Below are positions 46,675-55,818 of a DNA stretch of 64,000 bases, one piece after another (within the stretch, counting starts at the first letter, position 1; every line of letters starts with the position of its first letter). The DNA comes from Opitutia bacterium. GTDB taxonomy: Bacteria; Verrucomicrobiota; Verrucomicrobiia; Opitutales; Opitutaceae. Location: positions 248,001-312,000 of the forward strand of contig JACPIT010000013.1 of assembly GCA_016187945.1 (NCBI GenBank). Reading direction: 5' to 3'. The notes under the pieces are model-generated. The model was not told where the DNA came from and made no database searches. It saw only the letters and a program-made list of their open reading frames with translations. Both the position numbers and the translations under genes were made by a program.

Positions 46675-47307
46675 TCAACGATACGCGGCGTCCTCGAGAC
46701 CCTGTTTCTTGATCTCGGCGGAACTCTCCCAGACGATCTCGCTGGTGCGCGCGTCGGTGAGGCGGAAGGTGTAGAGCACGTAGTCGCTCACGCCTTGCGA
46801 CGTGCGCGTGGTGAGGCTCTGGAGCTTGCCGGTCAGGAAGTAATCGGCGCCGCGGAACTCGACGACGTTCGGGTCGGCGCTGGCGGTGACTTGGCCGCTC
46901 ATCTTGAGGTCACGCTCGCGCTCGAGCGTCTTCATCATTTCGCGGTCGAGAAAGCGCACGTGGCCCATCGCCTTTTCGTTCAACTGCGAGCGGATGCGCG
47001 TGAGGAAGATGTCCTTGTTAATCGGAAAACGCGTCTCGTTCACGACGGGCTCGAGCACGACGCGCGGGGTGACTTTCGCGCTGGCGATCTCGGGGATGCC
47101 GAGGATGCCGCGCGACATCTTGTCGGTGACGGCGACGAGATCCTGGGATTCGACGCCGGTGCCGGCGACGAAGCCGCGCTCATCCGGGCGCATTTCGGTG
47201 ACGGGGACGCCGTTCGGATTCTGGACGCCGCCGTAGGGCTGCTGGCAGCCGGCGAGAAACGCCGCGCCGAGGGCGCACGAGGAAACAAGGAGGAGACGAG
47301 GGTTCAT
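46675..47307 (-). CDS. lpoB: Penicillin-binding protein activator LpoB-like lipoprotein
   Basis: 210 aa from the ATG at 47307. Lipoprotein with Cys21 (AAFLAGC). The domain contains GTGVESQDLVAVTDKMSRGI, LEPVVNETRFPINKDIFLTR, GHVRFLDREMMK, GADYFLTGKLQSLTTRTSQG and YTFRLTDARTSEIVWES, which is the LpoB/COG3417 pattern. In Enterobacteria LpoB spans the periplasm from the outer membrane to stimulate PBP1b transpeptidase. The Pro-rich linker of the E. coli protein is short here. Sits at the head of a lipoprotein cluster, upstream of COG3014-like and YcfL-like genes. Confidence 0.85.
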   Translation of the reverse strand: MNPRLLLVSSCALGAAFLAGCQQPYGGVQNPNGVPVTEMRPDERGFVAGTGVESQDLVAVTDKMSRGILGIPEIASAKVTPRVVLEPVVNETRFPINKDIFLTRIRSQLNEKAMGHVRFLDREMMKTLERERDLKMSGQVTASADPNVVEFRGADYFLTGKLQSLTTRTSQGVSDYVLYTFRLTDARTSEIVWESSAEIKKQGLEDAAYR

Positions 47308-47362
47308 GGGTGCTTGGTGAAACAAAATTCGGAGCGCGGGGCGCAAGGCGCGAGCGCGCGGC

Positions 47363-48172
47363 TCAGCGGCCGAACAGGCCGTTCGCGCTGCTCATCGGCG
47401 ACGAGTTACCGTAGTAATTATTGATGATCGTCACCTGCTGCGGCTGCTGTTGCTGCTGCAACGGCTGGCTGGCGGTGGCGACCTCGGGCTCGTAGTAGCT
47501 GACCGGGCGCACGCGGCGATACGACGGCCGGTAGTAAGCCGCGTCGCGCGTCGAACCGAGCACGGCGCCGGCGAGAGCGCCCCAGAGCGCGCCGCGCCCG
47601 CCGTTGCCGCTGCCGGTGTTGTTGCCGATGATCGCACCGATGCCGGCGCCGAGCAATGCGCCGCCGAGGGCACTGTCGCCGCTGCCGTAGTAGCCGGTGT
47701 CGTAATAGCTGCTATCGTAAGAGCGGTAACTCGGATAATCGTAGGCGTAGCGCGGATAATCGTAGGAGCCCCAATAGTAGCTGCTCGGCCAGACCGTGAC
47801 CCGCGGGTAATAGGAGTAGTAACCGTGAGGCCGGTAGCCGACGCGGCGATAGCCGTAGTCGTGGTGCCGGTAATCGCGACGGCCGTAGTAACCGTAGTCG
47901 TAGCCGACGCCCACGTGCACGCGCGTGCGCGAGTCGCCGCGCCAAGCCGAACGCGAGCCGTTCGCGTCGTCCGCGGCCGCGCCCAACACCGCGCCGGCGG
48001 CGGCGCCGATCAGCGCGCCCCTGCCGCCGTTACCGCTGCCGCTGTTGTTGCCGATGATCGCGCCGGCGACGCCACCGAGCACGGCGCCGCTGACGGCGTT
48101 CGGACGAAAGGTCTGGGCAGAGAGCGACAGCGCGGTCGCGCCAAGCAAAGCGAGAGCGAGGAGCTTTTTCAT
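47363..48172 (-). CDS. Glycine-zipper outer-envelope protein, Tyr-rich centre
   Basis: 269 aa from the ATG at 48172, signal peptide ending LSLSAQ. Two nearly identical glycine-zipper segments flank the centre: GGVAGAIIGNNSGSGNGGRG (about residues 33-52) and GAGIGAIIGNNTGSGNGGRG (about 175-195). The middle 100 residues are dense in Tyr, Arg and His (YDYGYYGRRDYRHHDYGYRR). C-terminal Gln-rich tract. Glycine zippers often insert in or contact the outer membrane. Function unknown. It lies 55 bp upstream of lpoB on the same strand. Confidence 0.8.
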   Translation of the reverse strand: MKKLLALALLGATALSLSAQTFRPNAVSGAVLGGVAGAIIGNNSGSGNGGRGALIGAAAGAVLGAAADDANGSRSAWRGDSRTRVHVGVGYDYGYYGRRDYRHHDYGYRRVGYRPHGYYSYYPRVTVWPSSYYWGSYDYPRYAYDYPSYRSYDSSYYDTGYYGSGDSALGGALLGAGIGAIIGNNTGSGNGGRGALWGALAGAVLGSTRDAAYYRPSYRRVRPVSYYEPEVATASQPLQQQQQPQQVTIINNYYGNSSPMSSANGLFGR

Positions 48173-48329
48173 GATGGGTGAGGGCCGACGGATGGGACAC
48201 ATACCCTAGGGAAGAGTTTCACGGAGAATCAACTGGCGAGCGGCGGAGACGTCGTGACAAAGCCCGCAGTTGCGCCCGCGTCCGCGCAAAGCTACTTCGA
48301 TTTTCCGGCAAAACAACCACTTAGCCCAC

Positions 48330-49043
48330 GTGATCCGCGGCACTTTCGACCTTCCTGTCCTCTTCGACTACGGCGCGACGTTCGCGTTCGGGCTGTCCGC
48401 GGCGCTGGCTGGGATCAAACGCCACTATGACATCGTGGGCGTGCTCGCCTTGGCGCTCGTGACCGGCCTCGGCGGCGGCGTGCTCCGCGATGGCTTGTTT
48501 CTGGCGCAAGGCCCCACGCCGCTCCTCACGAACCCGCGCTACATCCAGCTCATCGGCGCGGCGGTGCTGTGCGGCATCTTGTTCGGTTCGCGCATCCACC
48601 ATTTCGCGAAACTCATCGCGGTCGTCGACGCGCTCGGCCTGGGCGCCTACGCCGCGTTCGGCGTGCAGAAATCCCTCCACGCCGGCCTGTCGGCTCCGGC
48701 CGCCGTGCTGGTCGGCGTCGTCAATGCCGTCGGCGGCGGCGTGCTGCGCGATCTGCTCTGCCGCGAGGAGCCGCTCGTGTTCAAGCCGGGACAATTCTAC
48801 CTGCTCACCGCGCTGGCCGGCGCGGTGACGTTCGTGTTTTGCAGCGTGAATCTCGAGATGTCCGCCAATCGCGCCGCGATCGTCGCCGTCGTGCTCACCT
48901 TCGTCTTTCGCGCGCTGACCATCCGCTTCAACTGGCGCACTGCGCCCGTTTCCTCGGGCAGCATTTTCGAGAACGATGAATCGCCGCCGCCGGCCGCCGG
49001 CGGCGGAAGCTCCAAGCTCCATCCTCCAAGCTCCAGAGAATAA
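48330..49043 (+). CDS. TRIC-type cation channel family protein (YadS/UPF0126)
   Basis: Inner-membrane protein, 237 aa from the GTG at 48330. Two copies of the family repeat with Gly-rich kinks: LVTGLGGGVLRDGLF and VVNAVGGGVLRDLLCREEP, which in TRIC trimers line the pore. Seven hydrophobic segments. The last ~25 residues (PPPAAGGGSSKLHPPSSRE) are read from a repeat sequence that occurs inverted 200 bp on, so the C-terminus is probably an insertion by-product. A TTG at 48270 is in frame but its extension is basic and unlike the family. Confidence 0.87.
   Translation: MIRGTFDLPVLFDYGATFAFGLSAALAGIKRHYDIVGVLALALVTGLGGGVLRDGLFLAQGPTPLLTNPRYIQLIGAAVLCGILFGSRIHHFAKLIAVVDALGLGAYAAFGVQKSLHAGLSAPAAVLVGVVNAVGGGVLRDLLCREEPLVFKPGQFYLLTALAGAVTFVFCSVNLEMSANRAAIVAVVLTFVFRALTIRFNWRTAPVSSGSIFENDESPPPAAGGGSSKLHPPSSRE
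49005..49040. repeat. Inverted repeat arm 1 (AGCTCCAAGCTCCA type)
   Basis: GGAAGCTCCAAGCTCC followed by ATCCTCCAAGCTCCAGAGAA. Pairs with 49238-49275. The start lies within the TRIC gene's last codons. Confidence 0.7.
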
Positions 49044-49443
49044 CCAAACGGGGCAAGGGCCGAGCCGTGACGTCAGTAAAGATCCCCGGAGCAAGCTCCG
49101 GGGCATTTGAAAAGACCTCTGCAAACCCGTTCGAGCCCCATGCAATCCACACTCAATCCCGTTCTGCCGACCAAGCCGAAGCAAGCTTCAGGGTATCGGA
49201 CCCACAGCGAATGAATTTGGAAATTTGATTTTCTGAGTTTCACTGGAGCTTGGAGGTTGGCGCTTGGAGCTTTCCCCTCCTCCGGATTCCCCCCTCGGGA
49301 AATTCCCCGCCGTTCCGCGCTACACGCGCCGGGGCTCCAAGGTTCCGAGGGATGAGCGAGTAAATTTTCGGGACGAAGCGAACTCTGCCGCGCTCCCCGC
49401 AGTCGCAGGCACCGAACCCTGAACCTCAACCCAGGAAACAACC
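49041..49443. other. Gene-free stretch upstream of the exported protein gene
   Basis: About 400 bp without a credible gene. It contains the hairpin CCCCGGAGC/GCTCCGGGG at about 49083-49103, the second arm of an inverted repeat (49238-49275), and presumably the promoter of the gene at 49444. Confidence 0.5.
49238..49275. repeat. Inverted repeat arm 2
   Basis: TTTCACTGGAGCTTGGAGGT followed by TGGCGCTTGGAGCTTTCC, the reverse complement of arm 1 with a few mismatches. The two arms bracket about 200 bp. Confidence 0.7.
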
Positions 49444-50193
49444 ATGAATACCACCACGCTACGTTGCCTCCTCGTTGTCGCTTCGGCCGCGGCTCTCGCC
49501 GCCTCCGGCTCGGCTCAAGTCCTCAATACCGCGACGAACGCCGCCGCGAACGCTCGCGCGACGCTCCCGCCGCCGCCCCCGCCTCCTCCGCCGCCGGCCG
49601 TGACCGCCTCCACCGCGGCCCAAAGCGCGGCCGCCACCGCCGCGACTGTGCGCGCGCCCATCGTGCCGCCCACCCAAGCCGCCACGGCGACCGCGGGCAC
49701 CGTCGGCGCCACGGTCTCCGCTTCGCATCAACCGACAGTCGTCGGCAGCGCGAACGCCTCGACCACCGGCCAGCTCCACGGCGCCGCCGGCCTCGATGTT
49801 GCCGCGACGCACGGCATCAACGCCACCGTGAACTCGGCCGAAACCACGGCCGCGATCCAGCAGACGGCGTTCGCCGCGCGCGACACGCTCTCCGCTCAGA
49901 TCGAGGCGAAGATCGACGCCAGCGCCCAAGCGCTCGCCGCCGCCAAAGCCCACGCCGAGGCCTCCGGCGAACACGCCCGCGCCGAGTTCGCCCGCGCCAT
50001 GCGCGACGTGCGCGCCAAGGAAAAGGAACTCCGCTCCTCGCTCCGCGCCGCCGTGAAGGCGAAGAAGGAAACCGCCTGGGGCGAAGTGCAGTCCGAACTC
50101 GCCAAGGATTACTCGGCCTACGCGACCGCCGTCGTCGCCGCCGAAGCCGCCGCCAACGGCAACGCCTCCGCGAGCGAGGCGCCGAAGTCCTGA
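49444..50193 (+). CDS. Exported Ala-rich protein with polyproline and coiled coil
   Basis: 249 aa. Signal peptide of about 24 residues (SAAALAASGSAQ). Ten consecutive prolines at residues 42-51, then a Thr/Ala/Val-rich region, then from about 130 a long Ala/Lys/Glu helix likely to form a coiled coil (QIEAKIDASAQALAAAKAHA, DVRAKEKELRSSLRAAVKAK). Translation of the proline run would need elongation factor P. No known domain. The last 30 bp before the next gene contain a repeat. Confidence 0.65.
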   Translation: MNTTTLRCLLVVASAAALAASGSAQVLNTATNAAANARATLPPPPPPPPPPAVTASTAAQSAAATAATVRAPIVPPTQAATATAGTVGATVSASHQPTVVGSANASTTGQLHGAAGLDVAATHGINATVNSAETTAAIQQTAFAARDTLSAQIEAKIDASAQALAAAKAHAEASGEHARAEFARAMRDVRAKEKELRSSLRAAVKAKKETAWGEVQSELAKDYSAYATAVVAAEAAANGNASASEAPKS

Positions 50194-50224
50194 CGACGAA
50201 TCCCGGCACGCGAGCCGAAACGGG

Positions 50225-50285
50225 GTGGCGAAATTCGTCAGAATTCTCGCTGCCCGCCCGGCGAAAGCCTCACGGCTTCCGCTAC
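50225..50285. repeat. REPIN-like element, family E (diverged head)
   Basis: GTGGCGAAATTCGTCAGAAT to CACGGCTTCCGCTAC. The head is GTGG instead of GTAG. Between the Ala-rich protein and the barrel protein gene. Confidence 0.8.
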
Positions 50286-50345
50286 GCACCATTCGCCGCC
50301 GAGACTCCGCGTCTCGGCGGCGCTCTCTCCCCTCCTTCCGACACC

Positions 50346-51125
50346 ATGAAAAAGCTCCCTTTCGTTCTCGTTCCTCTCGCGCTCCTCGCCGGCGCGTTGC
50401 TCGCGCAAACCACCACGCCCACGCCGCCGCCCTCGGCGCTGACCGTCGGCACCGGTTTCGACTACTCGCGCGGCAGCTACGGCCTCGCCACCGACACCAC
50501 CGTCACCTCCGTGCCGGTGGAGTTTTCCTACGAAGGCGGCCCGTGGATCTTCCGCGCGTTCACGTCGTGGCTCACGATCAAGGGCCCGTCCGCCGCCGCG
50601 CTCACCGGCGGCGCCGGCAACCTCACGCGACCCACGAGCGCGTCCGAATCCGGCGTCGGCGACGTCTACCTCGATCTCACCTATCGCCCCGACGCGATCA
50701 GCGACGGCTGGCACCTCGATCCGACCGTCCGCGTGAAACTGCCGACCGCCGACGAAGACCGCGGACTCGGCACCGGTGAAGCCGACTATTACGCGCAACT
50801 GACCGGCTACCGCACGTTCGGCAGCGTGACGCCATTCGTCACCGGCGGCTACCGCATCCTCGGCGACAGCGATCGCTACCAACTCCGCGACGGCGCCTAC
50901 GGGTCCGGCGGTGCGCACTTCCGCACCTCCGATCGCACGGTGCTCACCGCATCGCTCGACTGGCGCTCGCGCGTCGTCGACGGCGGCGACGCCGGCACCG
51001 AAGCGACCGTCGCCGTCACGCACGACCTCAACGACCGCTGGCGCCTCTTCGTCTACGGCCAAAAAGGTTTCACCGATGCGAGCCCCGACGTCGGCGGCGG
51101 CATGCGCCTGAGCTATCGGTTCTGA
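50346..51125 (+). CDS. Outer-membrane beta-barrel-like protein
   Basis: 259 aa, signal peptide MKKLPFVLVPLALLAGALLA. The mature protein alternates short polar turns with amphipathic strands (TTVTSVPVEFSYEGGPWIFR, GVGDVYLDLTYRPDAISDGW, DRTVLTASLDWRSRVVDG) and ends in Phe (LSYRF), the barrel signal. Similar to the transporter-like MetA-pathway/phenol-degradation barrel group in general form. Substrate and function unknown. Confidence 0.75.
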   Translation: MKKLPFVLVPLALLAGALLAQTTTPTPPPSALTVGTGFDYSRGSYGLATDTTVTSVPVEFSYEGGPWIFRAFTSWLTIKGPSAAALTGGAGNLTRPTSASESGVGDVYLDLTYRPDAISDGWHLDPTVRVKLPTADEDRGLGTGEADYYAQLTGYRTFGSVTPFVTGGYRILGDSDRYQLRDGAYGSGGAHFRTSDRTVLTASLDWRSRVVDGGDAGTEATVAVTHDLNDRWRLFVYGQKGFTDASPDVGGGMRLSYRF

Positions 51126-51134
51126 GCGGCACCG

Positions 51135-51197
51135 GTAGTGCGGTGCTTCGGCCGGCGCTGAAAAAACTCTTCAACGCGGGCTAAAGCACCGCGCTAC
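51135..51197. repeat. REPIN-like element, family B
   Basis: GTAGTGCGGTGCTTCGGCCG to GGGCTAAAGCACCGCGCTAC. A family A copy follows after 24 bp, with a linker like that at 42856-42879. Confidence 0.85.
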
Positions 51198-51221
51198 CCC
51201 AGGCCCACGTTCGCGTGAATT

Positions 51222-51295
51222 GTAGGAGCGGCTTTACGCCGCGATGGCTGCGAGGCGCATGCCGCGTCCGGATCGCGGCGTAAAGCCGCTCCTAC
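51222..51295. repeat. REPIN-like element, family A
   Basis: GTAGGAGCGGCTTTACGCCG to CGGCGTAAAGCCGCTCCTAC. Sits 21 bp from the RND pump stop codon. Confidence 0.9.
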
Positions 51296-51316
51296 AAAAA
51301 GGCATTCGCGCTCGCT

Positions 51317-54300
51317 TCACTTCGCCGGCGCTTCCGCTTCGTCACCCATCGCGTGCGCTGCGGCCGGCTTTCTCCGCGCCGCGAGCCAGCGCGTGAACTT
51401 GTCCATGTAGACGTAGATCGCCGGCGTGATGTAGAGCGTCAGCGCTTGCGAGACGACGAGGCCGCCGACGACCGCCAGGCCCAACGGACGGCGCGAATCG
51501 GCGCCGGCACCGAGGCCGAGCGCGATCGGCACCGCGCCCGCGAGCGCCGCGAAGGTCGTCATCATGATCGGCCGGAAGCGCACGAGACATGCCTCGAAGA
51601 TCGCCGCTTCCGCCACGAAGCTCGCGCCCTGCTCGCGCTCTTTCGCGATCGCGAAGTCGATCATCATGATCGCGTTTTTCTTCACGATGCCGATGAGCAG
51701 GATCACGCCGACATAGCCCATCACGTTCAGCTCCTCGCGGAACGCCCAGAGTGTGAACAGCGCGCCGAAGCTCGCCGCGGGCAGACCGGAGAGAATCGTC
51801 AGCGGGTGAATGAAGTCCTCGTAGAGGATGCCGAGCACGATGTAGATCACGAGCACCGCGACGACGAGCAACAGCAGCAGCCCCTTCGTCGACGAGGCGA
51901 ACGCCTGCGCCGAACCTTGGAAACCGTAACTGATCGTCGCCGGCAGTTCCTTGCGGGCGAGTTCGCCGACGACAGCCGTCGCTTCACCAAGCGAGTAGCC
52001 GGGGCGCAGGTTGAACGAGATCGTGACCGCGGGGAGCTGGCCGAGGTGGTTGACAGTGAGCGGGCCGACTTCGCGACGCAACGCGGCGACGGTTTCGAGC
52101 GGCACGAGTTTGCCGGTCTTGTTCTTGATGTAGATCAGCGAGAGCGCCTCCGGGCTCTTCTGAAACTCCGGCGCCGTCTCCATGATGACGTAGTATTGAT
52201 TCGTCGGCGTGTAGATCGTCGAAACCTGCCGCGAGCCGTAGGCGCTGTAGAGCGCGTCCTCGATCTGCTGCGGCGTGACCCCGAGCGCGGCGGCGCGATC
52301 GCGGTTGATGTCCACGCGGAGCTGCGGGTTGGAGATTTGCAGGTCGGAGTTCACGTCCTGCAGGTCGTGCAGCTCGCGCATTTTTCCCTCGAGCTTGCGC
52401 GCGGCGCCGTAGAGTTCGTTGAGATCGCTGCCGAACAGCGTGAGCTGATACAGCGCCTTCGTGAGCGAACCGCCGAGGCGGATCGGCGGCAATAGCTGCG
52501 GGTAAACTTTCAAACCGGGCACGACCGCGAGTTGCTGGCGCAACTGCTGCGCTATCACCGCCGCGTGTGCGCGCTGGTGGCGATCTTTCAAAATGATGAA
52601 GAAGCGCCCTTGGTTGCTGTTCGTCGCCGATGGGCCGCCGCCGATCGCGGACATGAACATCGTGACGTTCGGGTTCTTCGCGATGATCGCAGCCGCGGCC
52701 TGCTGGTGCCGCGTCATCTCGGCGAACGACACGTCCTGCGCCGCCTCGGTGAACGCGAAGATTTGGCCCGTGTCGTCCGTCGGGATGAAACCCGTCGGCA
52801 GCAGCCGCGCGACGACGACCGTCAGCACCGCCATCAACGCCGCGACGCCGATCGTGGCGAGCCGGTGCCGCAGCGCGAACCGCAGCGTCCGCTCGTAGAA
52901 ATCGCGCATGCGATTGAAGAAGGTCTCGAACGCCTCGTAGACGCGGCCGTGTTTTTCCACCGAGCCGACCGGATGCGGCTTCAGAAAACGGCTGCACAGC
53001 ATGGGCGTCAGCGTCAGCGAGACCACGCCCGAGACGAGAATCGACGCCGTGATCGTGACCGCAAACTCGTGCAGCAGGCGCCCGAGGATGCCGCCCATGA
53101 AGAGCACGGGGATGAACACCGCGACGAGCGACAGCGTCATCGAGAGAATCGTGAAGCCGATTTCGCTCGCGCCCTTGAACGCCGCCTCGCGCACCGGCAT
53201 GCCGTGCTCGGTGTAGCGGACGATGTTTTCGAGCATCACGATCGCATCGTCGACGACGAAGCCGACCGAGAGCGTGAGCGCGAGCAGCGAGAGATTGTCG
53301 AGCGTGTAGCCCGCGAAATACATCACGACGAACGTGCCCGCGAGCGCCATCGGGATCGCGATGCCGGGGATGACGGTCGCGCGGACGTTGCGCAGGAACA
53401 CGAAGATCACGAGCACGACGAGGGCGATGGCCAGCGTGAGCGTGAACTGCACGTCGCTCACCGATTCGCGAATGCTCTCCGAGCGATCCGCGAGGATGTC
53501 GAGCTGCACCGAGGCCGGCAGTTGCGCCTTGAATGCCGGCAGCAGCTTGCGGACGCGATTGACGACTTCGACGGTGTTCGTGCCCGGCTGGCGTTGCACC
53601 GCGAGCACGACGGAGCGGTTGCCGGCGCCGTTGCGGTAGAACCAGCTCGCGACGCGGTTCTCCTGCACGCTGTCGATCACCTGCGCGAGTTCGCCGAGGC
53701 GCACGGGCGCGCCGTTGCGATAGGCGACCGCGATGTTGGAAAATTCGCCGCTCGTCGCGAGCTGACCAGTCGCGACGACCGTCATTGCCTGCTGCGGACC
53801 ATCGAGCACGCCGGTCGGCAGATTGACGTTGTGCGCCGCGAGCGCGGAGCGGACCTCTTCGAGGGCGATGCCCTTCGCCGCGAGCGCGCGCGGATCGAGG
53901 CGGACACGCAGCGCGTATTTTTGCGCGCCGAAGATCTGGACCTGCGCCACGCCGTCGACCGTGGATATGCGCTGGCCGAGGATGGTGTCGGCGTATTCGT
54001 TGACGACCGACAGCGGCAGCGTCGGCGACGCGAGCGCGAGATAGAGGATCGGTTGGTCGGCCGGGTTGGTTTTGCGGAAGGACGGCGGCGCCGGCATGTC
54101 CGTGGGCAACCGGCGTTGCACGGCGGCGATGGCGGCCTGCACGTCCTGCGCGGCGGCGTCGATCGTGCGCTCGAGCGAGAATTGGATGGTGATCGACGTC
54201 GACCCGAGCGAGCTGGTCGAAGTCATCGAGTCGATGCCGGCGATGGTGGCGAATTGCTGCTCGAGCGGCGTGGCGACGGCGCTGGCCATCGTCTCGGGCG

Positions 54301-54463
54301 TCGCGCCGGGCAGGCTCGCGCTGACGACGATCGTCGGGAAATCGACGTTCGGCAGATCGGAGACCGGCAGGAGCTTGTAGGCCATCGCGCCGAAAATGCA
54401 GAGCGCCGCCGTGAGCAGCGTCGTCATCACCGGTCGGCGGATGCAGAGAGCTGAGAGGTTCAT
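51317..54463 (-). CDS. RND multidrug efflux transporter, inner-membrane permease (MdtB/AcrB type)
   Basis: Proton-driven exporter of the HAE1/RND class, 1048 aa, acting with a membrane-fusion protein and an outer-membrane channel. First helix after MNLSALCIRRPVMTTLLTAA. The porter/docking regions are followed by TM4 with the proton-relay Asp pair in LSVGFVVDDAIVMLEN. The Lys partner lies in LLIGIVKKNAIMMIDFAI. The C-terminal TM pair carries PIALGLGAGADSRRPLG. The loop composition resembles MdtB/MdtC and MexK-type pumps. Encoded 173 bp after the adaptor gene; a family F repeat lies between. No TolC-like gene is near. Confidence 0.95.
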   Translation of the reverse strand: MNLSALCIRRPVMTTLLTAALCIFGAMAYKLLPVSDLPNVDFPTIVVSASLPGATPETMASAVATPLEQQFATIAGIDSMTSTSSLGSTSITIQFSLERTIDAAAQDVQAAIAAVQRRLPTDMPAPPSFRKTNPADQPILYLALASPTLPLSVVNEYADTILGQRISTVDGVAQVQIFGAQKYALRVRLDPRALAAKGIALEEVRSALAAHNVNLPTGVLDGPQQAMTVVATGQLATSGEFSNIAVAYRNGAPVRLGELAQVIDSVQENRVASWFYRNGAGNRSVVLAVQRQPGTNTVEVVNRVRKLLPAFKAQLPASVQLDILADRSESIRESVSDVQFTLTLAIALVVLVIFVFLRNVRATVIPGIAIPMALAGTFVVMYFAGYTLDNLSLLALTLSVGFVVDDAIVMLENIVRYTEHGMPVREAAFKGASEIGFTILSMTLSLVAVFIPVLFMGGILGRLLHEFAVTITASILVSGVVSLTLTPMLCSRFLKPHPVGSVEKHGRVYEAFETFFNRMRDFYERTLRFALRHRLATIGVAALMAVLTVVVARLLPTGFIPTDDTGQIFAFTEAAQDVSFAEMTRHQQAAAAIIAKNPNVTMFMSAIGGGPSATNSNQGRFFIILKDRHQRAHAAVIAQQLRQQLAVVPGLKVYPQLLPPIRLGGSLTKALYQLTLFGSDLNELYGAARKLEGKMRELHDLQDVNSDLQISNPQLRVDINRDRAAALGVTPQQIEDALYSAYGSRQVSTIYTPTNQYYVIMETAPEFQKSPEALSLIYIKNKTGKLVPLETVAALRREVGPLTVNHLGQLPAVTISFNLRPGYSLGEATAVVGELARKELPATISYGFQGSAQAFASSTKGLLLLLVVAVLVIYIVLGILYEDFIHPLTILSGLPAASFGALFTLWAFREELNVMGYVGVILLIGIVKKNAIMMIDFAIAKEREQGASFVAEAAIFEACLVRFRPIMMTTFAALAGAVPIALGLGAGADSRRPLGLAVVGGLVVSQALTLYITPAIYVYMDKFTRWLAARRKPAAAHAMGDEAEAPAK

Positions 54464-54494
54464 CGCTCAGTCCTCGTGCGGCAGGCCGTCCTGA

Positions 54495-54569
54495 GGTGGA
54501 GCGCGTTGACCCCAACGCGCTGTTCGGCCCTCGTTCGCGAAAAGCGCGTTGGGGTCAACGCGCTCCACC
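54495..54569. repeat. Palindromic repeat, family F
   Basis: GGTGGAGCGCGTTGACCCCA and the complement TGGGGTCAACGCGCTCCACC around a 35-bp centre. Located between the adaptor and RND permease genes of one operon. Confidence 0.9.
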
Positions 54570-54636
54570 CTCGATCGCATCGCTGCGGCGATTCGTGTGT
54601 ATTCGTGTTCATTCGTGGTTTCTTCCTCTTTTGGGC

Positions 54637-55818
54637 TCAGTCCTCCTGCGGCGCGGCGTGGGCCGGCGCGGAACCGCCGCCCGGGGTCTCGTTGGTCGCG
54701 AGCGTGGCGAAGTCGACCTTCACGCCCGGCAGCAGGCGCAGTTGCCCGTCGGTGACGACGGTCTCGCCGTCGTTCACGCCGGTGGCGAGCAGCGTGCGGT
54801 CACCGTCGGTGCGCACGACCTTCACGCGGCGCAGCTCGACGGTCTTGTCTGTCTTCACGACGTAGAGCGTCGAGCCGTCCTGAGTGGTTTGCACCGCGGT
54901 CGTCGGGACGACGAAGACGCCGCGCGTCGTGTCGACGAGCGTGCGCACGTGCACGAATTGTCCGGGCCAGAGCGCGCGGTCGGTGTTTTCGAAAAACGCT
55001 TTCAGCATCACGGTGCCGGTCGTCGCGTCGACGGCGTTGTCGACGAAACCGAGTTTGCCGTCGGTGCGCTTCACGCCCGAGGCGCGCTCGGTGACGGCCA
55101 CGCGCGCAGAGTCGTCGCTCATCGCCGCGCGGATGAGCGGCAGCGCCGTCTCCGGCACGGTGAAACTCACCGCGATCGGCGCGAGTTGGTTGATGGACAC
55201 GATCGACGTGCCCGCGTCGTTGGCTTTCACGAGCGCGCCTTCGTGCAGCAGCAGTTGGCCGGCGCGGCCGGCGAACGGCGCGCGGATTTGCGTGTAGCCG
55301 AGCTGCAACTCCGCGTTGGCGAGCGCGGCCTCCTTGGCCTGCACGTCGGCCTTCGTCGTCTCGGCGCGCGTGAGGTATTGCGCATAGGACTCCTTCGAGA
55401 TCGCCGACTGCTGGTCGAGGTGCGAGTAGCGCTCGGCGTCGATGCGGGCCTGCTCCGCCTGCGCCTTCGCGGTGGCGAGCGCGGCGCGGGCCACGAGCAC
55501 GGCGTTTTCGAAGGGCCGGCGGTCGAGCGTGACGATGAGATCGCCGGCGTTCACGTCGTCGCCTTCCTTCAGGTGCACGGTCGCGATGATGCCGTCGACT
55601 TGGGACTTCACCGTCACGGCGCGCAACGCCTGCACGTTGCCGATCGACTCGATCCAGCGCGGCACGTCGGCGCGCTCCGCCTTCGCGATCTGCACCGGCA
55701 CGGCGGGCGCGCCACCGGCGCGGGCGGCGGAATCTTTTTTGCCACAACCGGCGAGCAAGCCGAGCGCGAGCGCCGGCACGGCGGCGCGATGAACAAAGCG
55801 GAAGACGGACGTTTTCAT
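54637..55818 (-). CDS. RND efflux periplasmic adaptor (membrane fusion protein)
   Basis: 393 aa lipoprotein adaptor. Lipobox LLAGC (Cys24 or nearby), then a barrel-sandwich/lipoyl domain (VKSQVDGIIATVHLKEGDDV, DLIVTLDRRPFENAV), a helical hairpin around residues 110-180, GYTQIRAPFAGRAGQLLLHE closing the lipoyl domain, and beta-barrel and membrane-proximal domains. The ATG at 55818 overlaps the MarR stop codon (ATGA), so it is translationally coupled to its regulator. Pairs with the RND permease downstream. Confidence 0.95.
   Translation of the reverse strand: MKTSVFRFVHRAAVPALALGLLAGCGKKDSAARAGGAPAVPVQIAKAERADVPRWIESIGNVQALRAVTVKSQVDGIIATVHLKEGDDVNAGDLIVTLDRRPFENAVLVARAALATAKAQAEQARIDAERYSHLDQQSAISKESYAQYLTRAETTKADVQAKEAALANAELQLGYTQIRAPFAGRAGQLLLHEGALVKANDAGTSIVSINQLAPIAVSFTVPETALPLIRAAMSDDSARVAVTERASGVKRTDGKLGFVDNAVDATTGTVMLKAFFENTDRALWPGQFVHVRTLVDTTRGVFVVPTTAVQTTQDGSTLYVVKTDKTVELRRVKVVRTDGDRTLLATGVNDGETVVTDGQLRLLPGVKVDFATLATNETPGGGSAPAHAAPQED

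Noticed and set aside
52532-54454. 640-residue frame antisense to the RND permease
   Set aside because: Arg/Asp/Glu-rich shadow; the permease frame has unambiguous RND motifs.
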